From: Peptostreptococcaceae bacterium
GTDB lineage: Bacteria > Bacillota_A > Clostridia > Peptostreptococcales > Acidaminobacteraceae
Length of the DNA stretch: 19,565 bases
Direction of reading: 5' to 3'
Assembly: GCA_013619035.1 (NCBI GenBank)
Contig: JABXKX010000196.1
Location: 1 to 19,565, forward strand
The notes under the pieces were generated by a model. That model did not search any database. It saw only the letters and a list, made by a program, of their open reading frames with translations, and was not told where the DNA came from. Shown here one piece after another: positions 1 to 7,053 of the stretch (its first letter is position 1; every line of letters starts with the position of its first letter). A program made the position numbers and the translations under genes.

Positions 1-60
1 CCTTGTATCCTATTATATCATCAGTAAATTAGATAAATTAAATTTTTTTAAAATAAAGTA

Positions 61-89
61 TTGACTATTTATGCATAAGTATGTATAAT
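61..89 (+). promoter_or_regulatory. Promoter of the argG T-box transcript
   Basis: A -35 box TTGACT (61-66) and a consensus -10 box TATAAT (84-89) are separated by 17 bp, an ideal sigma-A-type layout. Transcription would begin near 96, directly before the T-box leader. The 60 bases before it are AT-rich and show nothing I can name. Confidence 0.85.
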
Positions 90-95
90 TACTTT

Positions 96-380
96 CAAAT
101 AAAGGAAATGCGCAAATAAAAGGATAATGTACTGGATAACGTACAGCGAGCTAGGGATGGTGTGAGCCTAGTCAATGTTTGATAGTATTGAGAACCTTTT
201 GGAGCAGCTTGTAAGAAAATAAGTAAGACAAGCCGGGTGTCCGCCGTTAAAAGGAATAGGTATCGATTTATCCGTACTGAAAGAGAGAGCATTAGCTAAT
301 TTGGGTGGCACCGCGGTTTATATCGTCCCAAGTATGGATTAGAGTTCTGTATAAATATCCATGAGGGGTATTTTTTTATT
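96..380 (+). promoter_or_regulatory. T-box leader controlling argGH (probably tRNA-Arg)
   Basis: This fills the roughly 300-base gap before argG. The conserved T-box sequence TGGCACCGCGG lies at 306-316 and the CGTCCC element at 324-329. The Stem I distal hairpin pairs CTAGG (151-155) with CCTAG (167-171) around a GATGGTGTGAG loop. A lower helix pairs AAAAGG (118-123) with CCTTTT (195-200). Read just before that helix, the specifier is AGA (Arg, 191-193) followed by a purine, which suits an arginine-biosynthesis operon. Counting from the GGAG turn instead would give AAC (Asn, 193-195). Uncharged tRNA would stabilise the antiterminator and allow transcription of argG. The T-box identity is certain; the specifier is an inference. 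Confidence 0.93.
327..377 (+). terminator. T-box attenuator terminator of argG
   Basis: ATGGAT (334-339) pairs with ATCCAT (357-362), and CCC (327-329) can pair with GGG (365-367) outside it. A run of seven T follows (371-377). The CCC strand is shared with the antiterminator CGTCCC, the usual mutually exclusive T-box arrangement. Confidence 0.8.
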
Positions 381-395
381 TTTTGGAGGTGACGT

Positions 396-1667
396 ATGAA
401 AAAGGTCGTATTAGCTTACTCAGGTGGTTTAGATACATCTGTAATTTTGAAGTGGTTAGAAGTTGAAAAGGATTATGAAGTCATTGCAGTCTGTATAGAT
501 GTTGGACAAAAAGAAGATTATGAAATGGTTTCAAAGAAAGCTTTAGATGTTGGCGCTAAAAAAGTTTATATTGTAGATGCAACAGAAAGTTTTGTTGATC
601 AGTTTGTATTCCAAGGTATTAAAGCAGGAGCTGTATATGAGTCTAAGTATTTATTAGGAACAGCGTATGCTAGACCTTTAATAGCAGAAAAATTAGTTGA
701 AATAGCTGAGTTAGAAGGCGCAGAAGCCATCGCTCATGGTGCAACAGGAAAAGGAAATGATCAAGTGAGATTTGAAGCTGGCATCATTGCACTGGCACCT
801 CATATAAAGATTATAGCACCATGGCGTGAGTGGACATTAAAATCTAGAGAAGACTGTATTGAATATGCAAAGAAGTACAATATTCCTTTAAGTGTTACAA
901 AAAAGAATATTTACTCGAGAGATGAAAACCTATTTCATATCAGCCATGAAGGTGGTAATTTAGAAGATCCGTGGTCATCTCATGAAGAAGATGTTTACAA
1001 ATGGGTAAAACCACTTGCACAAACACCTGATATTCCAGAAGTTGTTACCGTTACTTTTGAAAAAGGTATACCCGTTGCGGTTAATGATGAAAAAATGATT
1101 GGTAAGACTGTATTAAAAACATTAAATGATATGGGAAGTGTTCATCATGTTGGTGTTATTGATATCGTAGAGAATCGTTTGGTGGGCATGAAATCAAGAG
1201 GTGTGTATGAAACACCGGGTGGCACTATTTTACATGAGGCACATCAGGCACTTGAAAATTTAGTACTTGATAGAGCAACTATGAATACAAAAAAAATGGT
1301 CTCAACGATATATTCTGATTTGGTTTATGACGGTCTGTGGTTTTCACCACTTAAGTTTTCATTGGATGCATTTATCAATAAAACACAGGAAGTTGTTAGT
1401 GGCAAAGTTAAACTGACGTTATTTAAAGGACAAGTAAGTGCCATTGCATCAACCTCTGAAAACTCATTGTATGATATGGAATACGTGACTTTTGGTGAAG
1501 ATGATGTTTACAATCAGAAAGATGCTGAAGGCTTTATTAACTTATTTACTTTACCATTAAAAATGAGCCAGATAAAACAAAGTGAATTTTATAAAACGGG
1601 GCATTCAGATGCTAAGATAATGGTTTATGAGGAGGTCAAAAATGAAGGCATGGCAGGGGCGCTTTAG
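396..1667 (+). CDS. argG: Argininosuccinate synthase
   Basis: Encodes 423 aa. It joins citrulline and aspartate, using ATP, to give argininosuccinate, the penultimate step of arginine synthesis in the cytoplasm. The PP-loop ATP-binding motif SGGLDTS lies at residues 9-15, and a [13 protein letters not shown] block near residue 115 is typical of the family. The ATG at 396 follows GGAGGT (385-390) at ideal spacing and is the first gene after the T-box. Its C-terminus runs past the usual end of the family (about 400-410 aa) by some 15-25 residues, overlapping argH by 26 nt. The argH Shine-Dalgarno site lies inside this tail, so the two genes are probably translationally coupled. Confidence 0.97.
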   Translation: MKKVVLAYSGGLDTSVILKWLEVEKDYEVIAVCIDVGQKEDYEMVSKKALDVGAKKVYIVDATESFVDQFVFQGIKAGAVYESKYLLGTAYARPLIAEKLVEIAELEGAEAIAHGATGKGNDQVRFEAGIIALAPHIKIIAPWREWTLKSREDCIEYAKKYNIPLSVTKKNIYSRDENLFHISHEGGNLEDPWSSHEEDVYKWVKPLAQTPDIPEVVTVTFEKGIPVAVNDEKMIGKTVLKTLNDMGSVHHVGVIDIVENRLVGMKSRGVYETPGGTILHEAHQALENLVLDRATMNTKKMVSTIYSDLVYDGLWFSPLKFSLDAFINKTQEVVSGKVKLTLFKGQVSAIASTSENSLYDMEYVTFGEDDVYNQKDAEGFINLFTLPLKMSQIKQSEFYKTGHSDAKIMVYEEVKNEGMAGAL

Positions 1668-3033
1668 TGAAAAAACAGATGTGTTGATGGAAGTATTTAA
1701 TGCTTCCATCCCATTTGATAAAAAATTATGTCTTGAAGACATTGAAGGATCGGTGGCACATATACAGATGTTGACTAAAATCCAGATCCTTTCAGAATCG
1801 GAATGCAATCAACTTTTAGAAGCACTTCAAAATATAAAAGCCGATTTTATGGATGGAAACTTATCTTTCGAGTTATCCGATGAAGACATTCATATGTGTA
1901 TAGAAAGATTGCTTACTGAGAAATTGGGTGATTTGGCTAAAAAAATGCATACAGCTAGAAGTAGAAATGATCAAGTCGCTACAGATTTGAGATTGTATGT
2001 GAAGTATGCCATTAAAAGAATAAAAGAAGAGTTGCATGCTGTGATGTCCACTTTGGTAAAATTAACAGAACAACATGGTGAATTGATTTTGCCCGGTATG
2101 ACCCATTTACAGAAAGCGCAACCCATACTTTTAGGATTTCATTTAAATGCCTATGTCCATATGTTTAAACGAGATATCGAACGGTTAGATGATGTACTAA
2201 AACGTACACTCGTATTACCACTTGGTTCCGGTGCTTTATCAGGCACCAATTATGAAACCGATAGAGAGTATCTTAAAGAACAGTTAGGATTTCTTCAAGT
2301 TTCAGGCAATGCACTCGATGCTGTAAGTGATAGAGATTTTGTTATTGAAATGAACAGTGCTTTAGCCATTGTTATGATGCATTACAGTCGATTATCTGAA
2401 GACTTGATTGTATGGAATACTCAAGCATTTGATTTTGTAACTATATCAGATGCCTTCTCCACAGGATCTAGTTTGATGCCTCAGAAAAAAAATCCAGATG
2501 CTTGTGAACTGGCAAGAGGAAAAACGGGTAGAGTTTATGGCAATCTAATGAACATTCTAACCGTTATGAAAGGCTTACCTCTTTCTTATAACAAAGATAT
2601 GCAAGAAGATAAAGAAGGGTTGTTTGACAGTGTTGAAACCGTAGAAATAGTTTCTAAGGTTTATAGTAAAATGTTAGAGTCTATGACCTTTAATGGTGAT
2701 AACATGTCTAAAGCAACTGAAGCTGGATTTTTAAATGCAACAGAACTCGCAGACTATTTGGTATCTAAAAACATGCCATTTAGAGAAGCGCATCATATAA
2801 CTGGTGCCGTTGTAAAATGTTGTATCGATCATTCGGTTGATTTAATGACATTGGATTTAAAAACATATAAAAGATACTCACCGCTTATAGAAATGGATGT
2901 CTATGATTATCTCTCATGTGAAGTGGCGATAAAAAATAAAAAATCATATGGTTCTACGAGTTATCTAGAAGTTAAAGCGGATACAAAACGACTGGGAGAA
3001 TGGTTGGTTAATAATTTGAGTGACTCTTTGTAA
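1642..3033 (+). CDS. argH: Argininosuccinate lyase
   Basis: Encodes 463 aa, normal for the family. It splits argininosuccinate into arginine and fumarate, the last step of arginine synthesis. The fumarate-lyase superfamily signature [12 protein letters not shown] is at residues 275-286, and the N-terminus [13 protein letters not shown] is characteristic. The ATG at 1642 was chosen because AGGAGGT (1630-1636) precedes it by 5 nt and the family begins with this W-x-GRF block. An in-frame ATG at 1627 lies upstream of the ribosome site and is unlikely. It is the second gene of the T-box-controlled operon. Confidence 0.97.
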   Translation: MKAWQGRFSEKTDVLMEVFNASIPFDKKLCLEDIEGSVAHIQMLTKIQILSESECNQLLEALQNIKADFMDGNLSFELSDEDIHMCIERLLTEKLGDLAKKMHTARSRNDQVATDLRLYVKYAIKRIKEELHAVMSTLVKLTEQHGELILPGMTHLQKAQPILLGFHLNAYVHMFKRDIERLDDVLKRTLVLPLGSGALSGTNYETDREYLKEQLGFLQVSGNALDAVSDRDFVIEMNSALAIVMMHYSRLSEDLIVWNTQAFDFVTISDAFSTGSSLMPQKKNPDACELARGKTGRVYGNLMNILTVMKGLPLSYNKDMQEDKEGLFDSVETVEIVSKVYSKMLESMTFNGDNMSKATEAGFLNATELADYLVSKNMPFREAHHITGAVVKCCIDHSVDLMTLDLKTYKRYSPLIEMDVYDYLSCEVAIKNKKSYGSTSYLEVKADTKRLGEWLVNNLSDSL

Positions 3034-3070
3034 ATCTCATATTTCATGGTATATTTATCATGGAGGCATT

Positions 3071-3733
3071 ATGAAAACTGTTGGATTAATGGGGAGTTTG
3101 GATTACAAAATAACAATCAAATATTTAGATGCCTTGAACCGTCAACTTGCTTTGCAAATGGGACCACAGTATTCACTTAAAAGTATGGTTTATAACTTTG
3201 ATAAAAGTGAGTTGTCTATTAAAAAAAATAGGGCACACTATCTAAAAGAAGTGATTTATCATGCTGATGTACTCAGGCAATCAGGCGCTGAATTATTGGT
3301 GTTATGCGAAGAATCAATGCATGAGATTGTAAAAGATATTAGAAGAAATATCAGTATTCCTGTTGTACATATAGGTGAAGTTTTGGGACAAGAAATTACT
3401 GCTTCTCATATAAGTAAAGTACTTGTAATCGGTTCTAGAGATTCTATGCAATCTGAGGTTTATATTCATGCTCTCAATAGAGCGGGTATACAAGTTGTTA
3501 TACCTGACATCAAACTTATAAATGATATTGATGATTTATTAGAAGATGAAGAAGCCTGTAAGATAAGGTTAATCAGTATTATTGAATCCTTCAGAATGCG
3601 AGGGGTATCAGGTGTGGTTTTCTGTCATCCTAGATTGAACGAATTGATTGATCCTTCAGAACTCAGTATGACGGTTTTTGATAGTTTTGAGATTCATGTA
3701 AAAAATATTGTTAAAGAAATAGGTATCGGCTAA
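3071..3733 (+). CDS. Asp/Glu/hydantoin racemase-family protein, divergent active site
   Basis: Encodes 220 aa. The start MKTVGLMGSL and the two-lobe layout resemble aspartate racemases, which interconvert L- and D-aspartate with two cysteines. The ATG at 3071 follows GGAGG (3062-3066) by 4 nt; an earlier in-frame ATG at 3020 lies inside argH without a ribosome site. The usual first motif CNTAH is replaced by CEESMH (Cys79-His84) and the second, GCTE, by FCHP (Phe184-Pro187). In an ungapped alignment both cysteines sit one residue before the catalytic position, leaving Glu80 and His186 there. Racemase activity is therefore doubtful, although a register shift could restore it. The gene lies 37 nt after argH with no terminator between, so it is very probably in the arginine operon. 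Confidence 0.75.
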   Translation: MKTVGLMGSLDYKITIKYLDALNRQLALQMGPQYSLKSMVYNFDKSELSIKKNRAHYLKEVIYHADVLRQSGAELLVLCEESMHEIVKDIRRNISIPVVHIGEVLGQEITASHISKVLVIGSRDSMQSEVYIHALNRAGIQVVIPDIKLINDIDDLLEDEEACKIRLISIIESFRMRGVSGVVFCHPRLNELIDPSELSMTVFDSFEIHVKNIVKEIGIG

Positions 3734-3746
3734 GCCGATACCTTTT
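3722..3746 (+). terminator. Terminator of the arg operon, enclosing the stop codon
   Basis: GGTATCGGC (3722-3730) and GCCGATACC (3734-3742) form a perfect 9-bp stem followed by TTTT (3743-3746). The three-base loop is the TAA stop codon of the racemase-like gene (3731-3733). On the other strand the hairpin lies just after the stop of the convergent transporter gene (3745) and is followed by a T-rich stretch, so it may act in both directions. Confidence 0.85.
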
Positions 3747-4296
3747 AAAAATACATTGAAAAATAACCGAGTAATCCAGCGATACATATCAAAATGATGG
3801 GATGTATCTTTTTCATCGATGCAATGATTAAAACTGTTATAGTGATAATAAAAGTTTCAAAATTAAACGAACTACCTTCTACGTGACCACCAACTAAAAT
3901 TGTGGATCTTGCCATAATCAGTGCTGATGAAAGAATCAAACCAGCAATAACTGGACGAATCCCAATAAAAATATGTTTTGTAATGGGATGGTCATTGTAT
4001 TTAAAGAAAATGCCGGAAATAAATAAAATCAGTAATAATGAGGGTGTTGCAACCCCTAAAGTTGCAAATACAGAACCCCAGACACCTGCTGTTTTATAAC
4101 CAACAAATGTTGCTGCATTAACTGCTATTGGACCGGGTGTCATTTCTGCTATTCCGATAATTTGTACAAATTCTTCCTGTAGAAGCCAACCTTTTTTAGT
4201 AATGACATCTGAAATCAGCGGAATCATCGCATAGCCACCACCAAAGCTGAATAATCCAATTCTAAAGAAAGATATAAAAAGTTCAATTAATATCAT
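3745..4296 (-). CDS. Chromate transporter family protein, second half-size subunit
   Basis: Encodes 183 aa, the length of one ChrA domain (full-length ChrA is about 400 aa). It is a hydrophobic membrane protein. The family motif FSFGGGYAMIPLI is near residues 16-28, followed by TPGPIAVNAATFVGYK, which parallels the first subunit. Short ChrA proteins are known to occur as paired genes and to work together; the substrate of this pair cannot be told from sequence, and chromate is only the family name. The ATG at 4296 follows GAGGTAAGG, which overlaps the TGA stop of the upstream subunit (4305-4307), so translation is probably coupled. Confidence 0.88.
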   Translation of the reverse strand: MILIELFISFFRIGLFSFGGGYAMIPLISDVITKKGWLLQEEFVQIIGIAEMTPGPIAVNAATFVGYKTAGVWGSVFATLGVATPSLLLILFISGIFFKYNDHPITKHIFIGIRPVIAGLILSSALIMARSTILVGGHVEGSSFNFETFIITITVLIIASMKKIHPIILICIAGLLGYFSMYF

Positions 4297-4304
4297 ACCT
4301 TACC

Positions 4305-4856
4305 TCATTTCGTTTTGTAGTGATGATTATAAACATACAGTAATAGTCCTATGAGAGCACCACCTATAATTAAAAAGATGGGACTGATATTTGTAAAGAG
4401 TATGATGGCGACAGTTATAATAACAAGTAACACACTTAATGCATCATGTAATGCAATTTTCAACATTTTTCTAGCGGCTAACAAGATTAATACGATAACA
4501 GCGCCGTTGATGCCAGAAAATATAGCTTTAACAACTGATAAATCTGCTATTTTTGAAAAAAATGTTGCAATAATTGTAATGATTAAAAATGAAGGTAAAA
4601 TAACCCCGAATGTTGCTGCAATAGCGCCTTTTTTTCCGGCGACCTTATAACCAACCAGTGTAGAGGTGTTAATGGCTATAGCGCCTGGAAAGGATTGAGA
4701 GACTGCAAAAAAATCATATATGTCTTCTTTTTTAACCCACTTCTTATGTTCGACAATTTCCTCTTCAATGAGTGGTAACATCGCGTAACCACCGCCAAAT
4801 GTAAAAGCACCAATCTTAAAGAAAACTTTAAACAATTCAAAATAAAGGTTTTTCAT
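4305..4856 (-). CDS. Chromate transporter family protein, first half-size subunit
   Basis: Encodes 183 aa, the same length as its downstream partner. The paired-glycine motif FTFGGGYAMLPLI is near residues 18-30 and SFPGAIAINTSTLVGYK near 55-71, both hallmarks of ChrA domains; several hydrophobic segments follow. AGGAGG (4861-4866 on the + strand as its complement) precedes the ATG by 4 nt. It starts 12 nt after tcdA on the same strand and lies 8 nt before the second subunit, so the three genes look like one operon. The two subunits probably assemble as a heterodimer in the membrane (inference from the paired short-ChrA literature). Confidence 0.88.
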   Translation of the reverse strand: MKNLYFELFKVFFKIGAFTFGGGYAMLPLIEEEIVEHKKWVKKEDIYDFFAVSQSFPGAIAINTSTLVGYKVAGKKGAIAATFGVILPSFLIITIIATFFSKIADLSVVKAIFSGINGAVIVLILLAARKMLKIALHDALSVLLVIITVAIILFTNISPIFLIIGGALIGLLLYVYNHHYKTK

Positions 4857-4868
4857 AGAACCTCCTAT

Positions 4869-5576
4869 TTATATTTCTAAAATATCTTTTATAACTTCTG
4901 AAGCGAGTATCATACCTGCAACTGATGGTACAAATGAAACGCTGCCGGGTGTACTTCTTCTACTATCTGATGATTCAAGTTGAACCGGTTTTAGTGGTTG
5001 TTCTTTTGAATACACAACCTTTACTTTTTTGATACGTCTTTTCTTAAGTTCTGTTCTCATAACTTTTGCAAGAGGGCAGACCGATGTCTTTGAGATATCG
5101 GTAACTTCTAACATTGTAGGATTCAATTTGTTACCAGTGCCCATACTGCAGACAATTGGGATATTCTTTTCTTTACATTGTTCTATCAATAAAAGCTTAG
5201 ACGTGACCATGTCTATTGCGTCTACAACATAGTCTATATCATCTGTTAAAATACTTTCGCTGGTTTCTTTATTGTATAAAAGAGGTAATGCCGTTACGTT
5301 AATGTCTGGATTGATTTTTAGAATGCGTGTTTTCATAGCATCAACTTTTAAAGTACCAACCGTTTCAATATTGGCATGAATTTGTCTATTGATATTTGAG
5401 GCCGCTATATCATCAAAGTCGATTAATACTAAGTGGCCAACACCTGAGCGTGCGAGTGCTTCAACAACAAATGAACCGACACCGCCGATACCAAAAACAG
5501 CTATTTTTTTCGTTTTCAATTTTTCTATGCCGTCTTCTCCAAGAAGCATAGCTGATCTTATAAATAAATTATCCAT
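4869..5576 (-). CDS. tcdA: tRNA threonylcarbamoyladenosine dehydratase (TcdA/CsdL family)
   Basis: Encodes 235 aa of the E1-like ThiF/MoeB superfamily. Family members use ATP to cyclise the t6A base at position 37 of ANN-decoding tRNAs. The nucleotide-binding loop GIGGVGS is at residues 29-35, an acidic strand end LIDFDDI follows, NRQ is at 63-65, and the C-terminus has the typical SVSFVPSVAGMILASEVI. The ATG at 5576 is preceded by GGAGG (5582-5586 as complement) at 4-5 nt. An earlier in-frame ATG at 5594 overlaps the predicted -10 box and was rejected. The name rests on similarity to TcdA rather than to thiamine or molybdopterin E1 enzymes; no ThiS or MoaD partner lies nearby. Confidence 0.87.
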   Translation of the reverse strand: MDNLFIRSAMLLGEDGIEKLKTKKIAVFGIGGVGSFVVEALARSGVGHLVLIDFDDIAASNINRQIHANIETVGTLKVDAMKTRILKINPDINVTALPLLYNKETSESILTDDIDYVVDAIDMVTSKLLLIEQCKEKNIPIVCSMGTGNKLNPTMLEVTDISKTSVCPLAKVMRTELKKRRIKKVKVVYSKEQPLKPVQLESSDSRRSTPGSVSFVPSVAGMILASEVIKDILEI

Positions 5577-5592
5577 ATTGTCCTCCGTAACC

Positions 5593-5620
5593 ATTATATC
5601 TTTATGAGTATATTTTTCAA
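5593..5620 (-). promoter_or_regulatory. Promoter of tcdA operon
   Basis: Read on the - strand, TTGAAA (5615-5620) and TATAAT (5593-5598) are 16 bp apart. Transcription would begin near 5586, giving a very short leader that still contains GGAGG. This places the alternative ATG at 5594 in the -10 box and supports the start at 5576. Confidence 0.7.
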
Positions 5621-5625
5621 GTAAG

Positions 5626-5643
5626 AGTTTTATCGATAAAACT
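5626..5643. promoter_or_regulatory. 18-bp perfect palindrome, candidate operator between divergent promoters
   Basis: AGTTTTATC (5626-5634) is followed directly by its exact reverse complement GATAAAACT (5635-5643). It fills the space between the tcdA -35 box (5615-5620) and the regulator -35 box (5643-5648), so a bound protein could affect both promoters. The regulator encoded next door is the obvious candidate, but no binding is shown. Confidence 0.6.
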
Positions 5644-5671
5644 TATCAACCGTTAAAATATGTTGTATACT
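5643..5671 (+). promoter_or_regulatory. Promoter of the ArsR-like regulator gene
   Basis: TTATCA (5643-5648) and TATACT (5666-5671) are 17 bp apart, with TG directly before the -10 box. Transcription would start near 5678, before the ribosome site GGAGGG (5698-5703). The -35 box is weak (4 of 6), as expected of a regulated promoter. Confidence 0.6.
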
Positions 5672-5710
5672 GAGTGTAGGAATTGTATTAATATGTTGGA
5701 GGGACTGAAT

Positions 5711-6262
5711 ATGAAGGATAGCATAACGTTAAAAACAATGAGTGAAATTAAAATAATATCCAATCCGATCCGTATGAAAGTTTTAAGAAATTATTATACG
5801 CTAGGCAAACCTGCTACAGTAAAGCAAATGGCAGTTTTTATGGGTGAAGTTCCAGCAAACATACATTATCATGTTAAGAAGCTTGTTGAAATTAATGTTT
5901 TAGAATTGCATCATACAGAAAATGTTAATGGTATAACAGCTAAGTTTTATCTTCCAGTAGCTAAGTCTATTAAAATAGAAGATGAAAACAATACCATCAC
6001 AGATGGTTATATCAATGAAAAAGAAATTATAGTTTCTAATATATTTGATGAAGGGAAAAAAGAATTTTTAAGTGCTTTAAGAGAACTTAACAGTGATGAT
6101 GAGAAGGGAACGTTGTTTGCAACAAAAGTAGCTTTGACCGAAGAAGAGTATACAAAAGTTGTAGACTATATTCATGACTTAGTAGAATCAAATCGAACGA
6201 CAGAACAGGACGACAAAAAACAATACTTATTATTTACTGGAATGATTGAGTCCCCAAAGTAA
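5711..6262 (+). CDS. ArsR-like winged-helix transcriptional regulator
   Basis: Encodes 183 aa. Residues 11-75 form a winged helix: an entry helix SEIKIISNPIRMKVLR, a middle helix around 36-46, and a recognition helix VPANIHYHVKKLVE at 47-60, close to ArsR-type regulators. The rest is polar with no recognised ligand domain and no metal-binding cysteines at all, so metal sensing of the classical kind is unlikely. The ATG at 5711 follows GGAGGG by 7 nt; an upstream in-frame ATG at 5660 precedes the predicted transcription start. It lies divergent from tcdA across an 18-bp palindrome that it may bind. Confidence 0.8.
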   Translation: MKDSITLKTMSEIKIISNPIRMKVLRNYYTLGKPATVKQMAVFMGEVPANIHYHVKKLVEINVLELHHTENVNGITAKFYLPVAKSIKIEDENNTITDGYINEKEIIVSNIFDEGKKEFLSALRELNSDDEKGTLFATKVALTEEEYTKVVDYIHDLVESNRTTEQDDKKQYLLFTGMIESPK

Positions 6263-6356
6263 AATAAATGTTTATCTACTCAAAAATATGGGGATATATA
6301 AGATAGAAAAAGAGAGTTGAAGAGAACTAAAGTGGGCTTTATCCAGGGAGGTTCAT

Positions 6357-6713
6357 ATGAGTAGATACAAGTACAATATTAGAGTTAATAAAGCAAATAA
6401 ACAGTACGGCTATATAGATGGTAGTATCAATGATATTTACTGGTTTGCACTTGTTCACACAGATATTGTGGAAAATGGTATTGATCCAGTAACACTTGAA
6501 AAAGGATTTGGAAGAGTCACGCGGTTGTGTTTGTATAAAGATAATACAACGTTTGAAGGCGATCCTTTTTTACCATCAATGACAGTTAGACGTCAGATTT
6601 ATGTAAATTATCAAGAAGAATGGAGTGTATTAAATTCAGGCTATGTAGATATGGCTAGAGATTTGATTCATTATCTTGAAAGAAGATACTCTTTAAAATT
6701 GGTAAGCTGTTAA
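6357..6713 (+). CDS. Small tyrosine-rich protein of unknown function
   Basis: Encodes 118 aa; I do not recognise the family. AGGGAGG (6345-6351) lies 5 nt before the ATG, and the reading frame has no rival on either strand, so it is probably a real gene. It has 11 tyrosines, many basic and acidic residues, no signal peptide, no membrane segment and a single pair of cysteines (one mid-protein, one C-terminal). A helical C-terminus (GYVDMARDLIHYLERRYSLK) is likely. It lies 94 nt after the ArsR-like regulator and may share its transcript; a weak TATATA box at 6295-6300 could also serve it. Its stop codon lies inside the first unit of a tandem repeat. Confidence 0.72.
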   Translation: MSRYKYNIRVNKANKQYGYIDGSINDIYWFALVHTDIVENGIDPVTLEKGFGRVTRLCLYKDNTTFEGDPFLPSMTVRRQIYVNYQEEWSVLNSGYVDMARDLIHYLERRYSLKLVSC

Positions 6714-6744
6714 CACTATAACGGTAAGTTGTTAGCACTACAAC
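6701..6744 (+). repeat. 22-bp direct tandem repeat, two units, with flanking heptamers
   Basis: Unit 1 (6701-6722) and unit 2 (6723-6744) match at 19 of 22 positions and abut exactly. A partial third copy TAAGTTGTTAG follows at 6748-6758. The heptamer TGTTA(A/G)(C/T) occurs at 6708, 6730, 6753 and 6761, spaced 22, 23 and 8 bp, and the last copy touches the -35 box of the valS promoter. The first unit includes the stop codon of the 118-aa gene. Confidence 0.85.
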
Positions 6745-6767
6745 TAATAAGTTGTTAGTCTGTTAGC

Positions 6768-6796
6768 TTGACATGCGTAATTCAGTACATTATAAT
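6768..6796 (+). promoter_or_regulatory. Consensus promoter of valS T-box transcript
   Basis: TTGACA (6768-6773) and TATAAT (6791-6796) match the consensus fully with 17-bp spacing. Start is expected near 6803, at the 5' edge of the T-box leader. Confidence 0.92.
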
Positions 6797-6802
6797 GATA
6801 TA

Positions 6803-7030
6803 AAATCAGTGAAAAAGAGGAGTAGACAATACTTGCTTTTAGAGAGGAAAACATAAGGTGAAAGTTTTCTAAGCAAAAGACTGTTGAAGGTAGCTTTGGA
6901 GATGCTGTACTGAATGAAGTAGGTTAAGCCGGGAGATGACACGTTACGTCTATAATGAGTGTCAATGCAATGCATTGGAATTTGGGTGGTACCGCGATCT
7001 TTCGTCCCATGATGGGATGGAAGATTTTTT
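6803..7030 (+). promoter_or_regulatory. T-box leader controlling valS (tRNA-Val, specifier GTA)
   Basis: With the tandem repeats and promoter, this accounts for the 340-base gap before valS. The T-box TGGTACCGCG is at 6987-6996 and CGTCCC at 7003-7008. The Stem I S-turn halves AGTA and GAA are present, the latter just before the specifier GTA (Val, 6890-6892), which is followed by a purine and the lower-helix strand CTTT. The distal hairpin GAAAAC/GTTTTC carries a loop with AAGGTG. The specifier agrees with the downstream gene, which sets the whole reading firmly: low charging of tRNA-Val should raise valS transcription. Confidence 0.96.
6997..7030 (+). terminator. T-box attenuator terminator of valS
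   Basis: ATCTTTCGTCCC (6997-7008) pairs with GGGATGGAAGAT (7014-7025), using two G-U pairs, around a five-base loop; the T run ends at 7030. It shares CGTCCC with the antiterminator. Confidence 0.9.
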
Positions 7031-7053
7031 ATATTTTTTGAAAGGAGTTTGAA

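Noticed and set aside
1..60. Possible end of a preceding gene at the left edge
   Set aside because: No frame with coding character; only AT-rich sequence before the promoter.
129..144. GTAC direct repeats around GGATAAC that could form a small hairpin in the argG leader
   Set aside because: GTACT is better explained as the 5' strand of T-box Stem I, pairing with AGTAT at 184-188.
3020..3070. Upstream in-frame start for the racemase-like gene
   Set aside because: It overlaps argH, lacks a ribosome site, and would add residues before the conserved MKTVGLMG start.
6251..6294. TCCCCA and TGGGGA complementary segments after the ArsR-like gene
   Set aside because: The loop is over 30 nt, no T run follows, and the left arm is in coding sequence, so a terminator call is not supported.
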